The notes: generated by a model from the sequence alone, not told the origin. A DNA stretch of 64,000 nucleotides from Hyphomicrobiales bacterium (GCA_900472395.1 UCHV01000004.1:224855-288854), one strand, 5' to 3'; shown: positions 48,151 through 58,631, counted from the first letter of the stretch. A program made the numbers and translations.

Positions 48151-48184
48151 CCTGATCTTTGCCCGACCATCTTCGTGCGCGACG

Positions 48185-48218
48185 AAAAAGCCGCCGGCTC
48201 CATGGGGCCGACGGCTTT
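48185..48218. terminator. bidirectional terminator
   Basis: GCCG-c-CGGC (48190-48198) pairs with GCCG-a-CGGC (48207-48215). Minus strand continues TTTTT and plus strand TTT. It sits between the convergent PH-domain and small membrane protein genes. Confidence 0.8.
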
Positions 48219-48240
48219 ATGTTCCCCTGCAGAAACGCGC

Positions 48241-48453
48241 TTAGTTTGCAGGTGCGGGTGTTGCCGGTGCCGGCGTGGCGGGTGCCGGAGTGGCCGGGGC
48301 AGGCGATGCGGGCGGGGTGGCCGTGCTGGACGCCGGCGGTGTTGCAGGTGCAGGCGCAGTGGTGGTCGATGTGTTCGAGGCTGGAATGAACATCCATACC
48401 GCAAGTGCGATGACCACAACGACAACTATCCCGACGAGGACGTTTCTGTTCAT
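48241..48453 (-). CDS. small membrane-anchored Pro/Ala/Thr-repeat protein
   Basis: 70 residues. The first 24 form one membrane helix (MNRNVLVGIVVVVVIALAVWMFI); the rest is low-complexity Thr/Ala/Pro ending in PATPA repeats. ATG at 48453 has GGAGGAAC upstream and is the best start in a longer frame. Proteins of this build are common in rhizobia; the tail may reach into the periplasm or cell wall. No function known. Confidence 0.65.
   Translation of the reverse strand: MNRNVLVGIVVVVVIALAVWMFIPASNTSTTTAPAPATPPASSTATPPASPAPATPAPATPAPATPAPAN
48247..48306 (-). repeat. 15-bp imperfect tandem repeat in a coding region
   Basis: Four imperfect 15-bp units, each coding PATPA, at the 3' end of the small membrane protein gene. 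Copy number could vary between strains. Confidence 0.55.
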
Positions 48454-48817
48454 AGGCAGTTCCTCCAATAACTGTTCTGTTTGATCGTAATCTGGAGAAG
48501 GTAGTTCACTCGCTGAAATTGTCCATGATTGACGAATGAAACCGCACCGCTGGCGGGCGAAATATGTTCGCTTTTGTGACAGCTGTGCCACCGTGATGCG
48601 TGGGCGCGTTCTCAAGGCATGGTTGCTGGCGTAAACCGATCCTTAACCATAATTGCCGGTATCTCCTCTAGTCCACAGAATTCATTCGCAATTTTGCCAT
48701 CATGCAGGCAGAAATGATGCGCGATCAACAGGCGGTGACGCGCGCGGCGCGCGGAACGGCATGGGGACTGTCTCCAAACGGGATTGGAGGCGGCCCGAAA
48801 GCGGCGGGACTAGGAAA
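48454..48817. promoter_or_regulatory. 364-bp intergenic region
   Basis: Divergent spacer between the small membrane protein and rlpA. A 65-residue open stretch at the right is in frame with rlpA but is not conserved-looking. No RNA or clear operator was recognised. Confidence 0.35.
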
Positions 48818-49873
48818 TTGAATTCACAAAACAGCAGGCTTGTTCTCGGCGCGAGATGGCTCGGTATCGTGATGGTGTGCGCGAGCGTTGCCTCCTGCGC
48901 CACATCGAAGCCGGAGCCCAAGAAGCCGCGCAGCAAGGAATATTTTTCCGAGAAGGAATACGGCGTCAAGGCGAGCCCGCGTGTGGTTGCCGATGGCAAG
49001 GCCGTGCCCAAGGGCGGTGGCCGCTTCATGGTGGGCAATCCCTACCAGGTGAAGGGCAAGACTTACGTTCCCAAGGAAGATCCGAACTACAACAAGAACG
49101 GTCTTGCTTCGTGGTATGGTTCGGCTTTCCATGGCCGCCTGACCGCCAATGGCGAGGTTTATGATTCCAGTCATCTTTCGGCGGCGCATCCGACCTTCCC
49201 GCTGCCGAGCTATGCCCGCGTTACCAATGTCGATACCGGTTCCTCCGTTATCGTCCGCGTCAACGATCGCGGACCGTATCATCCGGGCCGTATCATCGAC
49301 GTTTCCAGCCAGGCTGCAGACATGCTCGACATGAAGCGCACCGGCACCGGCAATGTGAATGTCCAGTATGTGGGCCGTGCCCGCATGGATGGTCACGACA
49401 TGCCGTTCCTGATGGCGTCCTATGTCCGCAAGGGCGATCGCATTCCGGGCATCCGTCCCGAGGGTCAGATCGCGACCGGTGTGATGGTGGCATCCAACGA
49501 ACGGTTCGGCGATCAGCTGCAGAGCTACGGTTCTTCCGTGCCGACACCGTCGCCGATGGCGCTTGCCGGCCGTACGCCGAGCGGACCGTCGTCACGAACA
49601 TCCGCTGCGCTTGCTGCCGTCCAGGCTCAGGCCGCTCCTTCCACGCAAGCGGCATCTTTCCAGGGAATGCAGGAATTCGCGGAGTTGCCATTCGTCGGTC
49701 CCGTTCCGGCCGGTCGTCCGGGCGCAATGACTGCCTACGTTGCCCCTGCCGCCTCCAAGCCCGCCTCCCGGACCGTATCTGCAATGCCGCAGGCGCAGTT
49801 CGGCGAGCACACGCTCGAAGCCCAGGCCCGCTCTTTCGATGCCGGCATGCCGCCGCGGGCATCACGTCGCTGA
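48818..49873 (+). CDS. rlpA: RlpA-like septal lipoprotein
   Basis: 351 residues from a TTG at 48818; an ATG at 48761 would add 19 residues. The TTG reading gives a normal lipoprotein signal (hydrophobic segment RLVLGARWLGIVMVCASVASC with lipobox VASC). The double-psi beta-barrel of RlpA spans about 95-195: ASWYGSAFHGRLTANGEVYD ... AAHPTFPLPSYARVTN ... VNDRGPYHPGRIIDVS. RlpA binds or cleaves denuded glycan strands at the septum. It lacks the C-terminal SPOR domain seen in E. coli; the tail is low-complexity Ala/Ser/Pro. It precedes the second dac gene. Confidence 0.88.
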   Translation: MNSQNSRLVLGARWLGIVMVCASVASCATSKPEPKKPRSKEYFSEKEYGVKASPRVVADGKAVPKGGGRFMVGNPYQVKGKTYVPKEDPNYNKNGLASWYGSAFHGRLTANGEVYDSSHLSAAHPTFPLPSYARVTNVDTGSSVIVRVNDRGPYHPGRIIDVSSQAADMLDMKRTGTGNVNVQYVGRARMDGHDMPFLMASYVRKGDRIPGIRPEGQIATGVMVASNERFGDQLQSYGSSVPTPSPMALAGRTPSGPSSRTSAALAAVQAQAAPSTQAASFQGMQEFAELPFVGPVPAGRPGAMTAYVAPAASKPASRTVSAMPQAQFGEHTLEAQARSFDAGMPPRASRR

Positions 49874-50033
49874 TCCACCGTCGAGATGGGGCAGGGTGGT
49901 GCAATTCTGCCGCCCTGCCCAGCAAACCCATGTCGAAAACGAATAGTTGATGCCGGCCTCAGATTGCGCGGGTTCCGCCGTCTTGTTAGCAGTCGCGGAC
50001 AACGTCTCATCAAGCATTTCCCGGGGTTCGAGC

Positions 50034-51203
50034 ATGCTGACGCGCATCACCTTGTTGGCGCTCCTGACTTTTTCCGCCGCTGCGCCGCACGCCCAGGCAG
50101 CCGGCCCGGGCGAAGCCGCGCCCATCTTCGCCACCAAGGCCAAGCAGGTCTATATGGTCGAGGCGAAATCGGGCACCGTCCTTCTCTCTGCGGGAGAAAA
50201 TCAGGCCTTTCCGCCGGCGTCGCTTGCCAAGCTGATGACCATGGATCTCGTCTTCGACGCCCTGAAAAAGGGTGAGATCACGGCGGATACGACCTATCGC
50301 GTATCGGAAAATTCATGGCGCAAGGGTGGCGCGCCATCCGGCACCGCCACGATGTTTGCAGCTCTCAACTCCGAAATCCGCGTCGAGGATCTGGTCAAGG
50401 GCGTGGTCATCCAGAATGCCAACGATGCCAGCATGATTTTGGCGGAGGGCATGGCGGGGTCCGATGCGCTGTTTGCGTCGAGGTTGTCGGATCGCGCCAA
50501 GGATCTCGGCATGAGCCGCAGCATCTTCGGCAATTCCACCGGCATGCCGGATGCGGAAAGCCGCACGACTGCTCGGGACATGGTGGAACTCGCCCGCCAT
50601 ATCCAGACGAGCTACCCGGATTATTACGCTCTCTACAAACAGCCTGATTTTACCTGGAACAAGATCTTTCAGCGCAACAAGAACCCGCTGCTCGGTCTGA
50701 ACATCGGCGTCGACGGGCTTGGTGCCGGTTTTGCCGAAGGCTCCGGATTTGCCATTGTCGCATCGATCGAACGTGACGGCACCCGTCTGTTTCTCGCCAT
50801 GGGCGGCCTTGCCAGCGACAAGGAACGAACCGAAGAGGCAAAACGTGTTCTCGAATGGGGGCTGACCGCGTTTGAGAACAAGGTCGTCTTCAATGAAGGT
50901 GAAGCGGTCGGGCAGGCCAGCGTTTACGGTGGTGACCAGGGGCGCGTCGATCTGGTCGCAAAAGGCCCGATCGAGCTTTATGTGCCGGCCAACAACCCCG
51001 AGCGTCTTTCCGCCAGGATCGTCTATCGCTGGCCCCTGCGCGCTCCTGTCCAGGCAGGGCAGGATGTCGGAACCCTGAAAATCTATTCGGGCGAACGCCT
51101 GCTGCGCGATGTTCCTCTCTACGCTGCCTCTGCCGTCGGCACCGGTTCGCTCGCATCGCAGGCGACGGACGCGCTGATGGAGATGATGTTCTTCTGGCTC
51201 TGA
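50034..51203 (+). CDS. D-alanyl-D-alanine carboxypeptidase homologue with altered active-site motifs
   Basis: 389 residues with a signal peptide (about 1-22, ending AQA). PBP5-type fold with motif 1 intact (Ser63-x-x-Lys66 in PASLAKLMT). Motif 2, normally SxN, reads NAN (128-130), and motif 3, normally KTG, reads GAG (230-232 in GVDGLGAGFAEGSGF). I checked both against the DNA. The C-terminal beta domain is present (about 270-380). The Lys of KTG normally helps bind the substrate carboxylate, so activity may be lost or altered. ATG at 50034 with GGGG/GAG upstream. It follows rlpA and precedes tmk. Confidence 0.9.
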   Translation: MLTRITLLALLTFSAAAPHAQAAGPGEAAPIFATKAKQVYMVEAKSGTVLLSAGENQAFPPASLAKLMTMDLVFDALKKGEITADTTYRVSENSWRKGGAPSGTATMFAALNSEIRVEDLVKGVVIQNANDASMILAEGMAGSDALFASRLSDRAKDLGMSRSIFGNSTGMPDAESRTTARDMVELARHIQTSYPDYYALYKQPDFTWNKIFQRNKNPLLGLNIGVDGLGAGFAEGSGFAIVASIERDGTRLFLAMGGLASDKERTEEAKRVLEWGLTAFENKVVFNEGEAVGQASVYGGDQGRVDLVAKGPIELYVPANNPERLSARIVYRWPLRAPVQAGQDVGTLKIYSGERLLRDVPLYAASAVGTGSLASQATDALMEMMFFWL

Positions 51204-51336
51204 TCTGGTTTTCCGGCCGTTGATTGCTCTCGCCATGGTTCCAAGCGATCGTGACTTGGGGTAAGACGACCCGGCGCGCCGTGATTTGGCGCGAGATGGG
51301 AATGGACGCACGGCGCTCCAGGAAAGCGGAAGCAGA

Positions 51337-52026
51337 GTGGCAGGATCGGCCGGACTTTTTGTCAGTTTCGAAGGCGGCGAGGGCAGTGGCAAATCCACGC
51401 AGATCCGCCGTCTCGCAGATCATCTGCGCGATCGCGGCCTCGAAGTCGTGGTCACGCGTGAACCCGGGGGCTCGCAAGGCGCCGAAGCCGTACGCCATGT
51501 TCTGCTATCGGGTGCCGCCGAAGCATTCGGTGTGCGCATGGAGGCCATCCTCTTTGCCGCTGCCCGAAACGACCATGTCGAAGAGATCATCCGCCCGGCG
51601 CTGATGCGCGGCGCTGCCGTTCTCTGCGACCGGTTCATCGATTCGTCACGCGTCTATCAGGGTGTGACTGGCAACCTTGAGCCGGCATTCCTCTCGGCGC
51701 TTGAACAGGCGGCAATCGACGGCCTGATGCCGGACCTCACCATCGTGCTCGATCTGCCTGCCGAGATCGGTCTGGCGCGGGCAGGGCGGCGCCGTGGTGC
51801 CATAGACAAGACCGCCGAGCCCGACCGTTTCGAACGCGAGCAGACTGAAACCCACGAAAAGCGTCGGGAAGCCTATCTGGAAATCGCCGAAAGCGAACCG
51901 CAGCGCTGCCGGGTGGTCGATGCCGACCGTTCGGAACAGGATATCGCCACCGAAATCGCCGCCATTGCCGATGATATTGTTGCGCGCCTGAGTGACGCAG
52001 CAAAAAGCGTGGAACGCGTATCATGA
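51337..52026 (+). CDS. tmk: thymidylate kinase
   Basis: 229 residues. Converts dTMP to dTDP. P-loop [10 protein letters not shown], the DRF motif ([15 protein letters not shown]), and the LID region ([16 protein letters not shown]) are present. The GTG at 51337 was chosen as it starts 8 residues before the family conserved FVSFEGGEG; ATGs at 51286 and earlier would leave a long unrelated N-terminus. It overlaps holB by four bases. Confidence 0.95.
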   Translation: MAGSAGLFVSFEGGEGSGKSTQIRRLADHLRDRGLEVVVTREPGGSQGAEAVRHVLLSGAAEAFGVRMEAILFAAARNDHVEEIIRPALMRGAAVLCDRFIDSSRVYQGVTGNLEPAFLSALEQAAIDGLMPDLTIVLDLPAEIGLARAGRRRGAIDKTAEPDRFEREQTETHEKRREAYLEIAESEPQRCRVVDADRSEQDIATEIAAIADDIVARLSDAAKSVERVS

Positions 52027-53051
52027 GCGGCGAGGGCTACGGCGTTCTCGACGGCGCCATCGCACCGCAGCGCAATACGAACCTGTTTGGCCATGCGCAC
52101 GCCGAGGAATTTCTGGCGCGCAGCTATGCTTCGGGCAAGGGCCACCACGCCATCCTCATCGAAGGGCCGGAAGGTATCGGCAAGGCGACGCTTGCGTTTC
52201 GGTTCGCCAATCACGTGCTGAGCCACCCTGATCCGTCACAGGCGCCCGAACATCTGTCCGTGCCCGATCCCGATTCGATGGTCAGCCGCCAGATTATCGC
52301 CGGGGCTTCGCACAATCTCCTGCATCTGACGCGACCGGTCGACGAAAAGACAGGCAAGGCAAAATCGGCGATCACCGTCGATGAAGTGCGTCGCGCCGGG
52401 CATTTCTTTTCGCAGACGTCAGGTTCGGGAAACTGGCGCATCGTCATCATCGATCCGGCAGACGATCTCAATCGCAACGCCGCCAACGCCATCCTGAAAA
52501 TCCTGGAGGAACCGCCCAAACGCGCGCTTTTCCTTGTGCTGTCGCATGCACCCGGAAAACTGCTGCCGACCATCCGCTCGCGTTGCATGCCGTTGCGTCT
52601 GCAGCCGCTCTCCGATGCGGATCTCGGTGCGGCACTTTCGGCGCTCGGTTCGCCGCTCGATGGCGGTCGCCTGGCGCAGGAAATCCCCGCGCTCGCCAAG
52701 GGCAGCGTCGCGCAGGCGCTCAAACTGATGAATTACGGCGGCCACGATATCATTCAGGCCTTCGATGATGTCCAGAAGGCGCAAGGGGCAGGGGCCAGAA
52801 AGGCAATGCACCGCCTCGCCGACGTGCTGTCCGGCAAGGATAATGACGTGCTGTTCGGGTTCTTCATCGATCACCTGACCGAAAGCCTTGTCGACCGCGC
52901 CCGAGGCGCCGCATTGGCCGGCGATCTTGCCGCTGCCGACCGCGCCGCGAAACTTTCGAGCGAGATCGGCGGGCGTATCGGTATCAGTCAGGCCTATAAT
53001 CTGGACCGCAAGCAGACCATTCTGTCCATCCTCGAGGAGGTCTGCGCCTGA
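52023..53051 (+). CDS. holB: DNA polymerase III subunit delta'
   Basis: 342 residues. Clamp-loader subunit of the AAA+ family. Walker-A-like [48 protein letters not shown] (Walker B and sensor region), and [12 protein letters not shown] are typical. The four-Cys zinc module seen in E. coli HolB is missing, as is common in alphaproteobacteria. ATG at 52023 within the tmk stop. Confidence 0.94.
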   Translation: MSGEGYGVLDGAIAPQRNTNLFGHAHAEEFLARSYASGKGHHAILIEGPEGIGKATLAFRFANHVLSHPDPSQAPEHLSVPDPDSMVSRQIIAGASHNLLHLTRPVDEKTGKAKSAITVDEVRRAGHFFSQTSGSGNWRIVIIDPADDLNRNAANAILKILEEPPKRALFLVLSHAPGKLLPTIRSRCMPLRLQPLSDADLGAALSALGSPLDGGRLAQEIPALAKGSVAQALKLMNYGGHDIIQAFDDVQKAQGAGARKAMHRLADVLSGKDNDVLFGFFIDHLTESLVDRARGAALAGDLAAADRAAKLSSEIGGRIGISQAYNLDRKQTILSILEEVCA

Positions 53052-53147
53052 ACAGCGTGCCGCCGGCGGGAAAGTAGCTGTTTCGCATTGCGGAAACTTG
53101 CTTTAAGAGCGGCAGTCAAATCTGATCATTTGCAGAGTGCCGCCGCC

Positions 53148-54701
53148 ATGTCCGACAAGACACCGTTTTACATCACCACCGCCATCTCCTATCCGAACGG
53201 CAAGCCGCATATCGGCCATGCCTACGAACTCATCGCCACCGATGCGCTTGCGCGCTTCCAGCGCCTTGATGGCCGCGATGTGTTCTTCCTGACCGGTACG
53301 GACGAACACGGCCAGAAGATGCAGCAGACGGCCAAGGCGGCGGGCATCACCCCGGAAGAACTTGCCGAGCGCAATTCCGCCGAATTTCGTGCCATGGGCA
53401 AGCTGCTCAACGCATCGAACGACGATTTCATCCGTACCACCGAACCCCGTCACCACGCGGCCAGCCAGGCTATCTGGAACCTGATGGCCGACAACGGCGA
53501 TATCTACAAGGATACCTATGCCGGCTGGTATTCGGTTCGCGACGAGGCATTTTATGCCGAAGACGAGACCGAAGTGCGCAATGACGTGCGCTACGGGCCG
53601 CAGGGCACGCCAGTCGAATGGGTGGAAGAATCGAGCTATTTCTTCAAGTTGTCGGAATACGGCGACAAGCTGCTGAAGCATTACGAGGAAAACCCGGACT
53701 TCATCGCGCCGCCCGAGCGTCGTAACGAGGTCATTTCATTCGTGAAGTCGGGCCTGAAGGATCTTTCGGTTTCCCGCACCACATTCGATTGGGGTATCAA
53801 GGTTCCGAACGATCCCGCCCACGTCATGTATGTCTGGGTCGATGCGTTGACCAACTACCTGACGGCCACCGGCTATCTTGACGACAAGAACGGCGAGCGC
53901 GCCAAATACTGGCCGGCCGACGCTCATATCATCGGCAAGGACATCATTCGTTTCCACGCCGTCTATTGGCCGGCCTTCCTGATGTCCGCCGGCCTGCCGT
54001 TGCCCAAGCGTGTGTTCGCCCATGGCTTCCTGCTCAACAAGGGCGAGAAGATGTCGAAGTCGCTCGGCAACGTGGTCGATCCGGTCAATCTCGTGAACCA
54101 CTTCGGCCTCGATCAGGTGCGCTATTTCTTCCTGCGCGAAGTATCCTTCGGACAGGATGGTTCCTATAGCGAAGAAGGTATCGGCACCCGCATCAATGCC
54201 GATCTCGCCAACGGTATCGGCAACCTTACCAGCCGATCCCTGTCGATGATCGTCAAGAACTGCGATGGCCAGATCCCGCAGCCGGGTGAATTGACCGAGG
54301 AAGACAAGGCAATGCTGGCGGCCGCCGATGGTCTTTTGGCAATCTGCCGCGAGGAAATGGGCAAGCAGGCGATCCACAAGGCACTGGCAGCCATCATCGG
54401 TGTCGTGTCGGAAACGGATCGTTATTTCGCTGGCCAGGAACCATGGGTGCTGAAGAAAACCGACACGGAGCGCATGGGTACGGTTCTGTATGTCACGGCC
54501 GAGGTCGTGCGCCAGCTCGCCATCCTGCTGCAGCCGATCATGCCGGAATCGACGGAAAAGATGCTCGATCTGGTCGCGGCACCTGCCGACAAGCGTGATT
54601 TTGCAGCGCTGGGCGAGGCCGGTCGCCTGGTTCCAGGCACGGTGCTCGAAGCCCCGAAACCGGTTTTCCCGCGTTATGTGGCGCCGGAAGCCAGCGCGTA
54701 A
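53148..54701 (+). CDS. metG: methionine--tRNA ligase
   Basis: 517 residues. Class I synthetase with HIGH in [16 protein letters not shown] and KMSKS in [15 protein letters not shown]. The short form ends after the anticodon-binding helical domain and lacks the C-terminal tRNA-binding domain. There is no CxxC zinc knuckle cluster of the E. coli type. ATG at 53148; the frame opens at 53088. 96 bp after holB. Confidence 0.97.
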   Translation: MSDKTPFYITTAISYPNGKPHIGHAYELIATDALARFQRLDGRDVFFLTGTDEHGQKMQQTAKAAGITPEELAERNSAEFRAMGKLLNASNDDFIRTTEPRHHAASQAIWNLMADNGDIYKDTYAGWYSVRDEAFYAEDETEVRNDVRYGPQGTPVEWVEESSYFFKLSEYGDKLLKHYEENPDFIAPPERRNEVISFVKSGLKDLSVSRTTFDWGIKVPNDPAHVMYVWVDALTNYLTATGYLDDKNGERAKYWPADAHIIGKDIIRFHAVYWPAFLMSAGLPLPKRVFAHGFLLNKGEKMSKSLGNVVDPVNLVNHFGLDQVRYFFLREVSFGQDGSYSEEGIGTRINADLANGIGNLTSRSLSMIVKNCDGQIPQPGELTEEDKAMLAAADGLLAICREEMGKQAIHKALAAIIGVVSETDRYFAGQEPWVLKKTDTERMGTVLYVTAEVVRQLAILLQPIMPESTEKMLDLVAAPADKRDFAALGEAGRLVPGTVLEAPKPVFPRYVAPEASA

Positions 54702-54713
54702 GGCTGCCTGCAC

Positions 54714-55496
54714 ATGCTGATCGATACCCATTGCCATCTGGATTTTGCCGATTTTGAAGCGGAGCGCGACGACATCGTCGCTCGCGCTCACGCTGCCGGC
54801 GTGAAGCAGATGGTCACCATCTCCACGCGGGTGCAGAAACTCGACATTCTGCTGGCAATTGCCGAAAAATATCCGTCCGTCTTCTGCTCCGTCGGTACCC
54901 ATCCCAACAATGCGGGCGAAGAACTGGACATTCAGACGGAAGACCTTGTCAGCCTCGCCAATTCCCATGAAAAGATCGTGGCGATCGGTGAGGCGGGTCT
55001 CGACTATTTCTACGATACCCAGACCCCGGCCGATCAAAAGACCGGGCTTCTGCGCCATATCGCAGCTGCGCGCGAAACCGGGCTGCCTCTGGTCATTCAT
55101 AGCCGCAGCGCTGACGAGGACATGGCGGAAATCCTGACGGCGGAAAGCGGGAAGGGGGCCTTCCCTTTCATCCTGCACTGCTTCTCATCCGGCGCAGACC
55201 TTGCCCGCACGGGCGTCGAACTGGGCGGTTACGTCTCATTTTCCGGAATCCTGACATTCCCGAAGTCCGAGGAAATCCGCGAGATCGCCAAAACCGTTCC
55301 GCTCGAGCGTCTGCTGGTCGAAACCGACGCGCCATATCTTGCGCCAAAACGCTGGCGCGGCAAACGCAACGAGCCGTCCTATGTGGTGAATACCGCCGAG
55401 GTTCTGGCCGAGGTGCATGGCCTGAGCTACGCCGAAATGGCTGAAATCACGACGGAAAATGCTTTCCGCGTGTTTTCGAAGATGCCGAGGCTCTAG
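54714..55496 (+). CDS. TatD family metal-dependent hydrolase
   Basis: 260 residues. TatD DNase family, with metal ligands in IDTHCHLDFADF, GEAGLDYFYD, HSRSADEDM and HCFSSG, and ETDAPYLAP. Family members are 3'-5' exonucleases of single-stranded DNA or RNA. ATG at 54714, 12 bases after metG. Together with metG and the following MBL gene, it forms a widely conserved alphaproteobacterial unit. Confidence 0.94.
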   Translation: MLIDTHCHLDFADFEAERDDIVARAHAAGVKQMVTISTRVQKLDILLAIAEKYPSVFCSVGTHPNNAGEELDIQTEDLVSLANSHEKIVAIGEAGLDYFYDTQTPADQKTGLLRHIAAARETGLPLVIHSRSADEDMAEILTAESGKGAFPFILHCFSSGADLARTGVELGGYVSFSGILTFPKSEEIREIAKTVPLERLLVETDAPYLAPKRWRGKRNEPSYVVNTAEVLAEVHGLSYAEMAEITTENAFRVFSKMPRL

Positions 55497-55498
55497 TC

Positions 55499-56344
55499 GT
55501 GTCGGGATACAGGCGGCGCTTCACCATACTGGGCTGTTCATCGTCTCCGGGCGTACCGCGCCTGAATGGGGACTGGGGCGCCTGTAATCCCGAAAACCCG
55601 AAAAACCGCCGCACACGGGCCAGCATGCTGATCGAGCAGATCGGGCCGGATGGCGGCAAGACAACCGTCGTCATCGATACCGGCCCTGATTTTCGCGCCC
55701 AGATGCTGGCCGCCAAGGTGACGCGTCTGGATGCCGTTCTCTACACGCATGCCCATGCCGATCATCTTCATGGCTTCGATGATCTGCGCGGTTATTTTGT
55801 CGTCCAGCATCATCGCGTGCCGATCCACGCGGATGCCGAAACTTTGGCACGCATCCGCGAAGGTTTCGGTTATTGCCTGGAAACGCCCGCCGGCAGCAAC
55901 TATCCGCCGATCGCCGTTGCGAGACTGATCGAAGATATGGAAGCCGAGATCGTCATTGACGGCGCCGGTGGCCCGTTGTGCTTTCGCCCGCATCGCCAGG
56001 TGCATGGCGATATCCATTCATTGGGGTTCCGCATCGGCAACGTTGCGTACTGCAGCGACGTCAGCGATTTCCCGGCCGAGAGTGCCAAGCGCTTGTCGGG
56101 CCTCGACATGCTGATCATCGACGCGTTGCAATATCGGCCGCATCCGAGCCATCTGTCGCTGGAACAGGCGCTGGAATGGATCGAGCGCCTTGCGCCATCA
56201 CGTGCCATCCTGACGCATATGCACACACCACTGGATTACGATGCCGTCATGGCCGAAACCCCGGACAACGTGGAGCCGGCTTATGACGGATTGAGCTTCG
56301 AAGTCGAACTCGATGATGGCGCATCGCCGTTCAAGGACGAATGA
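55499..56344 (+). CDS. MBL-fold metallo-hydrolase (PhnP-like)
   Basis: 281 residues. Metallo-beta-lactamase fold with HxHxDH (YTHAHADHLHGFDDLRG) and a later YCSDVSDFP Asp, and a His in THMHTPLDYD. It resembles PhnP and related phosphodiesterases. The GTG at 55499 begins two bases after the tatD stop, indicating coupling. Substrate unknown. Confidence 0.9.
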   Translation: MSGYRRRFTILGCSSSPGVPRLNGDWGACNPENPKNRRTRASMLIEQIGPDGGKTTVVIDTGPDFRAQMLAAKVTRLDAVLYTHAHADHLHGFDDLRGYFVVQHHRVPIHADAETLARIREGFGYCLETPAGSNYPPIAVARLIEDMEAEIVIDGAGGPLCFRPHRQVHGDIHSLGFRIGNVAYCSDVSDFPAESAKRLSGLDMLIIDALQYRPHPSHLSLEQALEWIERLAPSRAILTHMHTPLDYDAVMAETPDNVEPAYDGLSFEVELDDGASPFKDE

Positions 56345-56547
56345 GCATTTGTATATAAGCATCTGATGTCTCACGTAAACACGAAAGTTCCATAAGATAG
56401 ATTATCGAATTTTCGTGTGTGGCCGGGTGGGTTCAAGGATGCCCGCCTGCTTCCATATCGACATGGATGTAGAACGTAAAAACAAGCTGGCAGAAATCGG
56501 GTGCTGCGCCCTCAGTTCGCATCGCGCACTGAATTGAGTGAGTTGAA

Positions 56548-57393
56548 ATGAACAAGCATGTACTGGTGAGCCTGACGACGATCCCGCGTCGCGTCGAGGG
56601 TACGTCACTGATTGAAACGATCGGGCATCTTCTGCGGCAGGATATCGATTGTGAAATCCTGATCAACATTCCCCACGAATACCGGAAATGGGGAGCTTTC
56701 GAACTGCCGAGCTTTCTCAACGGCATGCCGGGAATAACCATCCATCGCCCTGCCACCGATTACGGTCCTGCGACCAAGCTCCTCGGCGCTCTGGAATATG
56801 TCCGTACGCGCCCCGAGATCGCGCATGTCATAACCGTCGACGATGACATCTGCTTTCAGGATACCCGGCATCTTCGTTATCTCCTCAGCTACGCACAAGC
56901 CCTTCCGGGACATGCCGTGACCGTTGGTGGCGTCCGCCTCAGACACGAACCGTACAGCAATGGCAATGGATTGAAATACAACAATTTCTTTCGTTACGTT
57001 GATGTCCCGGCTGGCTATAAGGGCGTGGTGTACCCGGTCAGCGCCCTTGGCGCATCACAGCTTCCATTCGAGCTCAAGGATGGGCTGATCGATGGCGTAT
57101 TCCATGACGACGACGCCTATTTCGGGATCGTTCTTTCACAACTCGGCGTGCCTTTGATTGCCGTTCCCGGCCGGCTTGGCGGAGCACGTCGCGGGCACGC
57201 GCGCGGCGGCGGAATGAGCGGTGTGCAGGAAAAGGCGGCCATCGACCGGCGTGTCAATGAAGTCGATATCTTTCGTTATGCCCGGGAACGAGGACTTATC
57301 GGTCGCCTGTCACAACGCGCGATGTTGCCTGTGCCGGTTCTGCGGCAGGCGCTGGGCGTCTACCTCAACTGGTGCACCGGCCGGACGAACTGA
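56548..57393 (+). CDS. glycosyltransferase-like protein (GT-A fold, DDD motif)
   Basis: 281 residues, no signal. MNKHVLVSLTTIPRRVEGTSLIETIGHLLRQDIDCEILINIP begins a GT-A-like domain, and HVITVDDDICFQDTRHL supplies a DxD motif. DYGPATKLLGALEYVRT and DGVFHDDDAYFGIVLSQL add further acidic and substrate-binding residues. This agrees with small stand-alone bacterial glycosyltransferases; donor and acceptor unknown. ATG at 56548. It follows a 203-bp AT-rich gap and is not part of either neighbouring unit. Confidence 0.65.
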   Translation: MNKHVLVSLTTIPRRVEGTSLIETIGHLLRQDIDCEILINIPHEYRKWGAFELPSFLNGMPGITIHRPATDYGPATKLLGALEYVRTRPEIAHVITVDDDICFQDTRHLRYLLSYAQALPGHAVTVGGVRLRHEPYSNGNGLKYNNFFRYVDVPAGYKGVVYPVSALGASQLPFELKDGLIDGVFHDDDAYFGIVLSQLGVPLIAVPGRLGGARRGHARGGGMSGVQEKAAIDRRVNEVDIFRYARERGLIGRLSQRAMLPVPVLRQALGVYLNWCTGRTN

Positions 57394-57539
57394 GCCTGCA
57401 CGGCGGGAAAACTCTCCCCAGGGCCCGCCCCTTCACTGACCCCAAACGCCATCAACTTTGCGCTATGTCATTGAGCTGACACCGTCGACGGTCGATATTC
57501 CCATCGTTGTTTTATCAATAAGCAGATTGGAAAAGACAG

Positions 57540-58631
57540 ATGACGAAGCGTATTTTTGCATCACCGGGCCGTTACGTTCAGGGCAGCGGCGTGATTGCGG
57601 AGCTCGGAACCTATCTGGCGGAATTTGGCAGCAAGGCGTTTCTCGTTTCCGATGATATCGTCTGGGGTCTGATCGGCACCAAGGTCGAGGCCGCCGTCAG
57701 TGGCAAGACGGAATTTGTCCGCGAAGGTTTTAGCGGCGAAGCTTCAGTCAACGAGATCAAGCGCCTCGCCGATGCAGCCCGCAAGGCCGGCTCGACGGTT
57801 GTCGTCGGTCTCGGCGGCGGCAAAACGCTCGATACCGTCAAGGCTGTGGCGGACGAGTTGAAGCAGCCGGTCGTTATCGTGCCGACCATCGCGTCCACCG
57901 ATGCGCCCTGCAGCGCGCTTTCCGTCATCTATTCGGATGATGGCGTGTTCGAGGAATACCGTTTCTACTCCAAGAACCCGGACCTCGTTCTGGTCGACAC
58001 CTGGATTTGCGCGCAGGCGCCTGCCCGTCTGTTCGCCTCCGGCATCGCCGACGGTCTCGCGACCTATGTCGAGGCGCTCGCCGTGCAGCGATCCAACGCG
58101 AAAACCATGGTGGGCGGCGCATCCTCCATCGCCGGCATGGCGATTGCCGAAGCCTGCGAAAAGACGCTTTTGACCTACGGTTTCAGCGCCTACAAGGCTG
58201 TCGAACAGAAGCTGGTCACACCAGCCGTCGAAGCGGTGGTTGAAGCATCGACGCTTCTGTCCGGTCTCGGTTTCGAAAATGGCGGCCTTGCCGGTGCGCA
58301 TGCCATCCATAACGGCTTTACCGCCCTGCATGGCGAAATTCATAACCTCACGCATGGTGAAAAGGTGGCTTACGGCACCCTCGCCCACATGGTTCTCGAA
58401 CAGCGCCCGGATGACGAAATCGCCGAATATATCGAGTTCTACCGCCTTATCGGCATGCCGACGACGCTGAAGGAACTGCATCTGGAAGGCGTCAGCCGCG
58501 AGGACCTGTTGAAGGTTGGCGAACTTGCCAACAGCGAGGCCGACACGCTGCGCAATCTGCGTTCCGATTTTACGGCGCAGGAAGTCGCAGACGCCATTCT
58601 GGCCGTCGACGCTCTCAGCCAGGCCGTCTGA
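57540..58631 (+). CDS. gldA: glycerol dehydrogenase
   Basis: 363 residues. NAD-dependent oxidation of glycerol to dihydroxyacetone. GLGGGKTLDTVKAVAD (NAD loop), PTIASTDAPCSALSVIYSDDG, and Zn ligands Asp in GIADGLATYVEA, and His in GAHAIHNGF and THGEKVAYG. All are present. ATG at 57540. Ends in a strong terminator. Confidence 0.94.
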   Translation: MTKRIFASPGRYVQGSGVIAELGTYLAEFGSKAFLVSDDIVWGLIGTKVEAAVSGKTEFVREGFSGEASVNEIKRLADAARKAGSTVVVGLGGGKTLDTVKAVADELKQPVVIVPTIASTDAPCSALSVIYSDDGVFEEYRFYSKNPDLVLVDTWICAQAPARLFASGIADGLATYVEALAVQRSNAKTMVGGASSIAGMAIAEACEKTLLTYGFSAYKAVEQKLVTPAVEAVVEASTLLSGLGFENGGLAGAHAIHNGFTALHGEIHNLTHGEKVAYGTLAHMVLEQRPDDEIAEYIEFYRLIGMPTTLKELHLEGVSREDLLKVGELANSEADTLRNLRSDFTAQEVADAILAVDALSQAV

